Shown: one piece after another, positions 8,833 through 18,097 of the stretch | How positions within the stretch are numbered: the first letter of the stretch is position 1 | How the letters are laid out: each line of letters starts with the position of its first letter | Origin: Tulasnella sp. 424 | Lineage: Eukaryota > Basidiomycota > Agaricomycetes > Cantharellales > Tulasnellaceae | Length of the DNA: 21,052 nt | Reading direction: 5' to 3' | NCBI GenBank assembly: GCA_019633425.1 | Contig: WSUB01000334.1 | Coordinates: 1 to 21,052 of the forward strand | Translations under genes and position numbers: made by a program | Notes under the pieces: model-generated | Seen by the model: the letters and a program-made list of their open reading frames with translations, nothing else | What the model was told of the DNA's origin: nothing | The model's database searches: none

Positions 8833-10976
8833 ATGGACAACCAACCATGGCCTCCCTCCAATCCATTCTCCACTCACGTTCCGATTACTCCTGAATATCC
8901 TCAGTATCCCCCTGGGCACCCGAGGCCCGTTCCTCACTATCCACTCCAACCTCAATTCTCTCAACCCCCCCAATACCCTCCTGGACATCCTCTACCCTCC
9001 CAACAGTCTCTAGCCTACCCCTCATACCCGCAAACATTATCACAAAATTGGGCACCGTATGGCAGTTGACTGGCAGGATCAACTGTCCAGCCTCAGTCCT
9101 TGCACCCACCACCGACTGTATCTCCAGACCAAGCCAACAATGCGCCCATCGATACCGGTTCTGCTCACACTGCTGCCGAAGAGCCAATTACGAAGAAGAG
9201 GAAGCACAACACCGGGAAAAAGCAAAACACGACCGGTTCGCTGCTCGACGAACCGCCTCAACCCCGCAAGCGAGCACGAAAAGCCAACACGTCAACACAG
9301 GCTAATAAGGAGTCGCCATCTCACAGCTATTCTACCAGCCCCGAGGTTCAAATAACACCTGTTAATTCATCGGGTGTCGGGCCTATGATCAACACCGGCA
9401 CACCAAATGGCAACCCCCCAATTTCGTCCTCGATCCAAACCCCTGCAGCCGCAGTTTTGGCAACCTCTGATCCTACGACCCAAGCAGCATCAACAAGCTC
9501 CTCTCAAGTCTCTACACCCTCTCAAGGCTCCCAGCCCACGAAAAATCTGATTGCAAGGGCAGCCAGTGACTGCTGGGCATTCCTCCGACCTCTCGAAACA
9601 CGCCAGAAACTAGCGGAGATGCCGAACCTCGAAACAGAGGAGATACTTGCCAAGCCTAGCGCACCTTGGGTTGGCTGTAAGCTCTGCAAGTAAGACCTGC
9701 TTAACAAGTAACGAGTGAACGCAAGACTAATGTCTTGTCTAGGGCCAAGTGGACTACATGGAAATGCGCGGATGGGATGACCACACATTATCGAAAGCAC
9801 TTTGCATCAAAGCATTGGGATGAGTGGGTTCAGCTCTGTAAGGAGAAGAGCCTCCCAATTAAGGGGAAATGGGCAGCCAAGGCAGGGTTCAATCCACAGG
9901 GAGAGTCGGCTCCTACCAACGGACTCGGAAGCGGCGGGTTAGGCCAATCAACCGGCAAGAGAGAACCCTTCAACTTGGATGGGTTCCTGGCGCAACTTGT
10001 CCGGTGGCTTGTAAGCGATGATCAGGTACGCATTTACTGCGATTCTTGGTAAATTTGGCTCGTGTTGATTTCAATATGTACCGAAGTCCGTCAATGTGAT
10101 CGAAAATCCTTTTTTCCGCAAGCTGCTGGTCTTTGTCTCGAACGGCGCACTCGCTGATGACGACATACCTCACCGCACAAAAGTAACCAGCCTGATAAAG
10201 AGTGCTGCTGCTTTGGAACAGCAACATATGCGGAAGGAAATGCAGGTTGGCACGATTCCCTAAGCTCGATTTCCTTTTTGTTACTGACTTCTTTTCTAGA
10301 ACTCCGAAGGTCGGATTTCATTTACGTCCGATCTTTGGAGCGATCCTAGTCTTACATCTTTCATGGCTGTCACCGCCCACTATTGTCTCCGCGAGAAAGA
10401 CGGGCGGCTTGTTCTGTGAAGCCGGCTTTGCGCCTTTCGCCACGTGACGGGACGCCACACCGGAACGAACCTAGGCAAGGTGCTTGTCAGTATCTTTAAG
10501 GACTTGGGGGTTCTTCAGCGAGTAAGTTTGGTTTACTGTGGTGAACATGTTTTAGCCGAACCTCACTGTCTGCCTATCCAGCTTGGTTACATCACATTGG
10601 ACAACGCATCCAATTGCGATACCCTCGTAGACCAGATATCCGAAGAGCTTGAGGCGCTTCAAATCGGGTTCAGTCAAGAACAAAACTGGCTCCGGTACGT
10701 TGATATCAGATTCAACAAACTGGGAATACTCGCTCATGGATATCGGGTCCTAGATGCTTTCCTCACGTCGTTAATCTTGCCGTTCAAGACTTTCTTAACA
10801 ATCTCTCTAGTGAACTACCTCCCGATATTGCAGCCATATATAGTGGTAATGATCTAGCAAGACTTCAGCAGTTGCTAGATGAAGAATCCTTTGAGGAGGA
10901 TATCGTCCATCGCATTCGTGGGTTGGTGGCGGCGCTGCATCAGGAAATGGGGTATCTGCTACATGGGCCTACACAC
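8833..10976 (+). pseudogene. hAT-family transposase (BED finger, RNase H-like), disabled and truncated
   Basis: Exon model: 8833-9689, 9743-10025, 10087-10245, 10300-10521, 10582-10694 and 10754-10976, with matching phases. The N-terminus is Pro/Tyr-rich (two PPGHP units) and then Ser/Thr-rich with a basic stretch KKRKH. A BED-type finger spans the first intron (CKLCKAKWTTW then GMTTHYRKHFASKH). The RNase H-like core follows: GRISFTSDLWSDPSLTSFMA (first Asp), TGRHTGTNLGKVL, YITLDNASNCDT (second Asp) and CFPHVVNLAVQDFL (the C..H..NL motif). The C-terminal half with the dimerisation region is absent, because the sequence stops matching at about 10940-10976 where a CACTA-type end begins. Two in-frame TGA codons (9067-9069 and 10417-10419) also disable it. 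Neither can be removed by a frame-keeping intron that I can find. Family assignment is firm; this copy is inactive. Confidence 0.85.
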
Positions 10977-10983
10977 CACTACG

Positions 10984-11250
10984 AGGAAAGATATAGTCTA
11001 TATAGTTGCTATAGTCCCATAGCCACCTGTAGCTAACTGCCAATTTATATTGCCTACAATAGCTCCATATAGTTGCATATAGTTGCGTATAGTTGTGTAT
11101 AGTGGGGTAGTGGCATAGCTACATTGCACCACATATCCCTATAGAGACTTGTATTTCCATATCTTGGCATAGTCATGTAGGGCCATATTGCGTTATAGGT
11201 TCCCATCACTGTATAGCTTGATATAGTGCCTTGTAGCTCTATATCTTTAA
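10984..11250. repeat. TATAG-rich subterminal repeats
   Basis: The motif ATATAGTTG and shorter TATAG/CTATAG forms recur more than fifteen times in both orientations. Examples are CATATAGTTGCATATAGTTG, then CGTATAGTTGTGTATAGTGG near 11070-11104. It is AT-rich against its surroundings and ends just before the 3' end of the DUF6532-like gene. Most likely role: transposase-binding array of the element that starts at 10977. Confidence 0.7.
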
Positions 11251-11334
11251 CCCAGCAGCCACCCCCTTTATTGCCCGCAACAGCGAAATAAATAGAATAG
11301 AATTCACAAAAACAGGGATATAAAAGGAAAGTAG

Positions 11335-13957
11335 CTAAGCCTCAGTTTCAGAAGAACCATCTTGGTTTGGTTGCTGTTGTGCCTCCCTACGTCGCTGAGC
11401 TCGTTCCCTCAAGTCTCTAGCTGCTCTTGAATGTTGATCAATAGACAGTACAGGGCCTGGTTCCATGGAAGTAGCACCCTGTGTCCCACTTTTGCAAAGT
11501 TACTTCAAGCTCAACAAGTAGATTCCACATGTCTCACCTTGCTTGCTGCCAAATCTCCTGACAAAAGCCTGTAACAACCTCTTGATCATGCCTTTTGAGT
11601 GCCTCTAGGTTTTCCAAGTGTCGTTCATAGACTGGCTCATAAATAGAAAGCTTGAATTGAAGTTTTAAATATTTTCCCTTTGCCCACTCATCCAAGGCAC
11701 AACGAATCTGAGCCAATAGTCAACCAAAGCCCTCTTGTGATGTATACCATAAACTCACCACAGTAAATACAATGGCAATAAGCTCCAGTGTGATGGGGTT
11801 GAAAAACTTGGAATTGAATTGGAAACCATCACTGGAGCGACTTGGGAAAAATGATGCATGTATAACATCAAAAAGAAGGGGATGTGTCCAGCGTCCACTC
11901 TGAGTCTCAGGGTTCTGGGGAATACAAGTGAGAAGATAGTATCTAGTATTTGCTCACACATACCTCGCATGTGTATGCGTCACCCTGGATAGCTTGCTTA
12001 TAGAGCTTCGAGTTAGCGCGTTCTGATCTTGCATCTCGAGAGAAGGGGAAGTAGCGAATCAGCATGGTGCGGCAATTTCCTACAACCCGGCCTCGAATAG
12101 TACTGAAATATTGCTGTATCTGGAATAAACAATCAGTATATCATTTGAAGAGGATAGTAAATCAGATTAGCGTACTGTTGCGTAGTATTCTTCCTTCCAT
12201 GGTAGATTTTGCCCTCGGAATGGTTTGAGTTGCATCACAACAGGCCATGCCTTCCGGATAAGGTTACCCTCTTCTTCAATTGAAGCCATTGGGAACTTGG
12301 TGATTGCGGTGGATCGAACAAACCGACACACCATCTGAATTGCCGGTGCAACAGATCCGCCAAAGGCCGAGGCTTTCTTGACCACAGCTCTTCTCCCCTG
12401 CTTGGTCCCCTTCTTGCGTTGACGTTGCCGACTACCTTCCGGTTGTACATCCTCCACTCCATGCCCTCCGTGCCTCCCCTCATCATCCTCATCATCATCA
12501 TCTTCTTCATCGTTGTTGTCTTCTTCGTTGTCGTCGTCGTTGTCTTCTTCATCGTTGTCTTCTTCTTCTTCGTTGTCTTCTTCGTCATCGTCTTCGCCTT
12601 CGTCGTTGTCGTCGTCCTCTCCACCCCCCAACTGTTCCCCATCAGCCTCATCATCTTCATCTCGGTCCCTGTCCACCCTCTGCCCCCGGTCCCCATTGTC
12701 CTCCCCCCTCTCAGGTCGAGTCTGCTCGCGTTGGTGATTGGCCTCAGCACCATCATCCACGTCGGCCCAAGGATCGTCTTGAAGTTCAAATTTGTCGACA
12801 TCCAACGGTGGATCAACAGCCATTGGTCCAGCATCATCTTGGCCAGTGCGGACTTGAGGGCATTGTCCGGGATCGCTGGAGCGTGAGACTTGGGCTGGAG
12901 CGCGATGGTTGCTGCCTTGAAGAAAAATCGGATCCGAGACGTGCTGAGGTTGTGGTCCAGGTGCAGCTGGACGGTTGAGGTTCGGACGGCTGACACCAAG
13001 CGGAGGAACACGTTGTTCCGGTTGGAGACGGGCAGGAGCAGCCGGCAAAGGCCGCGCTAGAGGTGTTGCCCATTCAGGAAATCGAGGTCTTCGATGCGCA
13101 GCAGTGTTTGCGGCGATGGTGGCATGTGTTTGCGGATCTTGAAGGCTCTTCGGACGTGCGGTGGGACCTGGCGTCGGTCCTGAGTTTGAGGCCCTGAGTG
13201 TTGACGGAGCCGCCGAAAAGACAGCAGAGCTGCGGGGACGTTCCGTGGGTGCTTGGCTTGTTCCTTTTGCGGGAACACCAACACCTTCCATGAGCTTGAC
13301 TTTCTTCAAAGGAGCCGGCGGTTGGTCGGTGAAAGTGAACTAAAAGAGATACTCCGCGAGCCGAGTTTTTGTTAAAAAGGGAGGCACTTACGGCATTAGA
13401 CCTTTCCTCAAGCGCTTTTCGCTTGCCTTGAGTCCGTTGGGTAGTAGCGGGGCGCTTCTCGGGTGATTTTGTCGGGTTCCGTTGGTATGGTTGCCGCTGC
13501 TGGTAGTCATCTTTATCGTACGTAAGTTTTTGCGAGGATGAAGTTCAAAGAATTGGAGAGGCACTGACCTGATTCGAGGCCTCGTGCCGATCGCTTCCGT
13601 TCACGAGAAGGACGTGCCGAAGCCCCTGTATTGTCCTCAGTGGCACCTTCGAAGCGAACGGGTGGTGAGTGGGGAAAAGTCGGGGCAGTCGGATAAACCA
13701 GTGGACAACTGAAACGTACCTTGATTGTCATCGTGTTCTGCAGTTGTCCCCAAAACAAGGAAGCCAGGACATATGGTCAGCGAACAGCGAACCCATGTCT
13801 CAGTTCAAAAAAGAAAATCACCTTCGGTGCCATCATCTTCCGGCTTGGATGAGGGAAGTTGGGTTGCTTTTCGTTTTCCGGCCTTCCCTTCCCCCGTTCC
13901 CTTATTGTTCTTGGCGTTGCCTTTTTGCTTTTGTGCTGTGGCGCCTTTCTTTGCCAT
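11335..13957 (-). CDS. DUF6532-like protein, apparently intact, nine exons
   Basis: Minus-strand exons: 13957-13822, 13737-13720, 13646-13569, 13510-13392, 13339-12176, 12119-11964, 11914-11759, 11707-11538 and 11488-11335. Every intron is GT..AG (49-84 nt) and all phases join into 716 residues without a stop, which strongly supports the model. Layout: a Lys-rich start (MAKKGATAQKQKGNAKNNKG), a Pro/Arg-rich disordered part, an acidic Asp/Glu tract at about 340-406, a basic patch (RQRQRKKGTKQGRR) and then a folded C-terminal domain at about 430-665. The domain includes RGRVVGNCRTMLIRYFPF, WTHPLLFDVIHASFF, FNSKFFNPITLELIAIVFTV and LSIYEPVYERHLENLEAL. That pattern matches my memory of DUF6532, a basidiomycete domain of unknown function. 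No catalytic motif is evident; the acidic and basic segments suggest a nuclear or chromatin-associated protein (inference). Exon 2 is an 18-nt microexon. It stands antisense to the transposase in the same putative element. Confidence 0.82.
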
Positions 13958-14454
13958 TTGGTCTTCAGTCACACGGTGGAGCAATAGAGTGGAGGAACGA
14001 CGTGGCAGAATCGAACAAGTCCAAACTCAAACTTTTGAACCTTAAACAAAGTCCCCTTCACCACCCCTTATCGCTCTCGTTCCCCTCGCACCTCCATCCC
14101 ACTTCCACAGCACCTGCCCTTAACCCAAAGCCATCGACCAGCTCTCCAGCGTGTCATCTTTATCGGAAAACAAGTCATGAAATATTTGCTACCCACCGCT
14201 TTCCGCGCGTTTTCGACCACCAGCAGTCCAGTAACTCCATTTCAATCACGGCGACGAAGTTTTCTATCATCTATGCCTTACAATTGGTAGGGACTCGTTG
14301 ATTGCAGCTGCTGCTGGATCAGGTAAGTCGGGCTCAGTCCAAAGTAAAATGATTTCTAGGCTGACCCGTCGGTACAATAGGCATGTGTCTCCTATCTTCC
14401 TCGCCATCTCTTCGTCATCTCGGGCACCAAACCCACCGTCGCTTTTGCTGCAAA
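13958..14454. other. Divergent promoter region upstream of the DUF6532-like gene
   Basis: About 500 bases with no supported coding sequence. It should hold the promoter of the minus-strand DUF6532-like gene and perhaps that of the small plus-strand frame at 14455. I see no clear TATA box. Confidence 0.4.
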
Positions 14455-14659
14455 ATGGATCCGGGGGCCGGTGGCATTCTCGACCGCGATATTACAACGG
14501 ATTACCTTCAAATGCAGCCTCGGCGAATCTCCACAGCTTCTCGCTTTGCTTCAAGTAAGTCCTAGACAGATTTGAGTGCTATCAATGTCCTCACCTGTGA
14601 TATTCACAGCGGACTCTGTCAAGTTCACCAGCAAGACCGGCGTTCCACCTCCAGCTTAA
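14455..14659 (+). CDS. Possible small spliced gene or 5' remnant of a gene, unrecognised
   Basis: ATG at 14455 opens MDPGAGGILDRDITTDYLQM and runs to a GTAAGT donor at 14555; the acceptor at 14609 joins in phase to STDSVKFTSKTGVPPPA and TAA at 14657 (49 residues). Intron length (55 nt) and splice signals match the other genes here. I do not recognise the protein. It stops just before the minisatellite, so it may be the first exons of a gene whose remainder was displaced by repeat growth. Chance is also possible. Confidence 0.3.
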
Positions 14660-14719
14660 CGTTCGAGGTTCGCTTCACAGCCCTCCAGTTCCGGCCTTGC
14701 CAACCTCAACGTCGACAAG

Positions 14720-17160
14720 ATCTACCACCGACCAACAACAGCGCCGTCGTCGCCGGAGCTCCCGGCATGGCTCTCGATCGGGTTTGGAGGCTAAGCAGCC
14801 GTACAACAACACTGCCGTCGTCCTCGTCGAAGCTGCCGACCAGCGAGACTGTCGGCGTTGTAAGCGGCCAAGCCACTGACCAACGACAGCGCCGTCGTCG
14901 CCGAAGCTCCCGGCATGGCTCTTGATCGCCTTTGGAGGCTAAGCCGCCGTCCAACGATGCTGCCTTCGTTGTTGTCGAAGCTCCCGATGACTTTGGAAGT
15001 CAAGCCGCTGACCAACGACGGCGTCGTTGTTGCCGAAGCTCCCAGCAAGGCTCTCGATCGGTCTTGAAGGCTAGGCCGCCATCCAATGACGCTCCCTTCG
15101 TCGTTGTTGAAGCTGCCGATTGGCTTTGCAAGTCAAGCCGCCGTCCAATGACGGCATGACAAAGCTCTCGACATGGCTCCCGCTGACTTTGGAGGTCAAA
15201 CCACCGACCAACGACGGCGTCGTCGTTGCCGAAGCTCCCGGCATGGCTCTCGATCGGCCTCTGCCGTCCAACGACGCTGCCATCGTCGTCGTCAATGCTC
15301 CCAATTGGCTTTGGAGGTCAAGCTGCCGTCCAACGACGCCGTCGTCGCCGCCGAAGCTCCCAGCAAGGCTCTCGATCGGCCTTGGAGGCTAAGCCGCTGT
15401 CCAACGACGCTACCTTCGTCGCCGTCAAAGCTCCCGATGACTTTGGAGGCCAAGCTGCCGTCCAATACGGCGTCGTCGTCGCCGAAGCTCCCAGCAAGGC
15501 TCTCAATCGGCCTTGGAGGCTAAGCTGCTGTCCAACGTCGCTGCTGTCGTCATTGTCGAAGCTCCCGATGACTTTGGAGGTCAAGCCACCAACCAACGAC
15601 GGCGTCGTCATTCCCGAAGCTCCCGGCATGGCTCTCAATCGGCCTCTGCCATCCAACGACGCTGCCATTGTCGTTGTCAATGCTCCCAATTGGCTTTGGA
15701 GGTCAAGCTGCCGTCCAACAACGGCGTCGTCGTCGCCAAAGCTCCCAGCAAGGCTCTCGATCGGCCTTGGAGGCTAAGCCGCCGTCCAACGACGCTGCCT
15801 TCGTCGCCGTTGAAGCTCCCAATGACTTTGGAGGTCAAGCTGCCGTCCAACGACGGCGTCGTCGTCGCCGAAGCTCCCAGCAAGGCTCTCAATTGGCCTT
15901 GGAGGCTAAGCCGCCGTCCAACGTCGCTGCTGTCGTCATCGTCGAAGCTCCCGATGACTTTGGAGGTCAAGCCACCAACCAACGACGGCGTCGTCATTGC
16001 CGAAGCTCCCGGCATGGCTCTCGATCGGCCTCTGCCATCCAACGACGCTGCCATCGTCGTTGTCAATGCTCCCAATTGGCTTTGGAGGTCAAGCTGCCGT
16101 CCAATGACGGCATCGTCGTCGCCGAAGCTCCCAGTAAGGCTCTCGATCGGCCTTGGAGGCTAAGCCACCGTCCAACGACGCTGCCATCGTCGTCGTCGAA
16201 GCTCCCAATGACTTTGGAGGTCAAGCTGCCGTCCAATGACGGCGTCGTCGTCGCCGAAGCTCCCAGCAAGGCTCTCGATCGGCCTTGGAGGCTAAGCCAC
16301 CGTCCAACGACGCTGCCTTTGTCGCCGTCGAAGCTCCCAATGACTTTAGAAGTCAAGCTGCCGTCCAACGACGGCGTTGTCGTCGCCGAAGCTCCCAGCA
16401 AGGCTCTCAATTGGCCTTGGAGGCTAAGCCGCCGTCCAACGTTGCTGCTGTCGTCATCGTCGAAGCTCCCAATGACTTTGGAGGTCAAGCCACCAACCAA
16501 CGACGGCGTCGTCATTGCCGAAGCTCCTGGCATGGCTCTCGATCGGCCTCTGCCATCCAACGACGCTGCCATCGTCGTTGTCAATGCTCCCAATTGGCTT
16601 TGGAGGTCAAGCTGCTGTCCAATGACGGCGTCGCCGTTGCCGAAGCTCCCAGCAAGGCTCTCGATCGGCCTTGGAGGCTAAGCCACCGTCCAACGACGCT
16701 GCCATCGTCGTCGTCGATGCTCCCAATTGGCTATCGTTGCCGTTGAAGCTGCCGACGTGGCTTTTGGAGGCCAACCCGCCGACCAACGACACCGTCATCT
16801 TCGCCAAAGCTCCCGGTATGGCTCTCGATCGGCTTTGGAGGCTAAGCCGCTGTCCAACAACGCTGCCGTTGTCCTCATCGAAGCTGCCGACCAATGAGAC
16901 CGTCCGCGTTGTCGAAGCGGCCAAGCCACCAGCCAACGACAGCGCCGTCGTTGCCGAAGCTCCCGGCATGGCTCTTGATCGGCTTTGGAAGCTAAGCCGC
17001 CGTCCAACGTCGCTGCCGTCGTCCTCGTCGAAGCTGCCAACCAACGACACTGTCGGCATCATTGAAGCTCCCGATTGGCTTTGGAGGTCAAGCCGCCGAG
17101 GAACCCGCCGACCAACGACAGTGCCGTCATCGCTGAAGCTCCCGACATGGCTCCAGATCA
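14720..17160. repeat. GC-rich higher-order minisatellite
   Basis: About 2.4 kb built from two related monomers of 61 and 71 bp that form a 132-bp dimer (GGCCTTGGAGGCT recurs at 15763 and 15895). Shared cores are GCCGTCCAACGACG, CGTCGTCGTC and GCCGAAGCTCCC. A marker variant GCATGGCTCTCGATCGGCCTCTGCC recurs at 15242, 15627, 16013 and 16531, spaced 385, 386 and 518. That is a 386-bp higher-order unit (three dimers minus 10 bp), with one extra dimer in the last copy. Ends are more degenerate. The stop-poor composition makes long frames on both strands (up to 337 codons). Because 61 and 71 are not multiples of three, related peptides appear in every frame, so I do not call these genes. Confidence 0.92.
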
Positions 17161-17204
17161 GCTTTGGTGAACCCCAAGTTTCGCATTCGCAAGATTCAGG
17201 CATC

Positions 17205-17700
17205 ATGGCTCAGGCTGTTCCTGTAGCCCATCCCAAGGATGAGGAGGTTAGGAAGCAGAGGTATGCTGTTGATCTCATAGGTGAGTGTTGCTCGATTTTC
17301 TTTCTGCATGGGGAACACACGTGCCAATCGGTCGATTTGGATCTTAGATACCGCGATAAAGACCATTCATAAGATTTGGCCAGAGACCCAAGAGCCCGAG
17401 CGCGAAGCCGCCCCTGGTCCAGTCACTAGCGAAGGCAAGCTCAGAGCATCTTTCGTCGTGCAATTTCCTGCATTTCCTACCACCGCTCGACTTCGATGAC
17501 GGCCCAGTCACCAGCAGTTCACCCCTGAGTCGTCACCAGATTCTAGCAAGAAGAAACGCAAGAGAGGGGAAGCCGCATCGGGATCGGAGGTCAGGGACGG
17601 CGACGAGAAGGTCTGCAAGCGCAGTTGCGTTGGAGAGACGAAAGTGGCATACCCTACGTGCCCACGATTCCTTACGCCTCCCATCGAGCACAAGTATTGA
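17205..17700 (+). pseudogene. Unrecognised gene remnant right of the minisatellite
   Basis: MAQAVPVAHPKDEEVRKQRY runs to AVDLI and a GTGAGT donor at 17281. The acceptor at 17347 joins in phase to DTAIKTIHKIWPETQEPE. The same frame then meets TGA at 17497-17499 and continues as FTPESSPDSSKKKRKRGEAA, CKRSCVGETKVAYPTCP and RFLTPPIEHKY to TGA at 17698. The amphipathic segment and the basic KKKRKR (nuclear-localisation-like) patch look protein-derived. I cannot name a family; a remote cyclin-type protein crossed my mind but there is too little to support it. It may be the 3' part of the gene that begins at 14455. Confidence 0.35.
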
Positions 17701-18097
17701 TAGGAACTTAGCTACTCTATTGTCCACCATTAGGAATATTTCCTAATTCTGAATTCTGAGATCCGTTTTGCAGCGCATGACTCAGGCATTGCAAACCCAG
17801 ATGACTGTGTGAGAACCGGCTGTTGCGACGTGCATCCCCCTTACTCCACCACCGCAACTGATCATTGCTACACACCACCACCACCATACTTGATACGTTG
17901 AGCTGGTAATTGCCTGAGTGCTTATCAGGGGCTTTAGCTACACATTTTTTCTAGCAGCAAGCGGCATTAGCTTTCTGTTGCTCTCGGTCGTTTCACACCA
18001 ATTTTGTCTCAAGTGTCTTGGCTTGCTCATCATCAACTAAGGGAGCATCTTGCTTGGAAATACTCATTGCTTTGGGGTTTCCTTCTTGACATTTGTA
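17701..18097. other. Spacer upstream of the Plavaka transposase
   Basis: About 400 bases with no supported gene. It contains a CACCACCACC run near 17873-17885 and presumably the transposase promoter; no clear TATA box is seen. Confidence 0.4.

Noticed and set aside
12235..13011. Long frames rich in Thr/Lys (minus) or Val/Phe (plus) and a Ser-rich frame
   Set aside because: They are other-frame readings of the GAC/GAA triplet tract in the DUF6532-like gene.
14720..17160. CRISPR-like array
   Set aside because: The repeats are contiguous, with no unique spacers, and the genome is eukaryotic.
14706..17206. Many long frames (up to 337 codons) on both strands
   Set aside because: They are by-products of a stop-poor GC-rich minisatellite; the same peptide pieces recur in all three frames because the monomers are not multiples of three.
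17205..17700. Cyclin (Pho80-like) gene
   Set aside because: Only a vague resemblance of DLIDTAIKTIHKIW to the start of a cyclin box; no cyclin core follows, so I left it unnamed.
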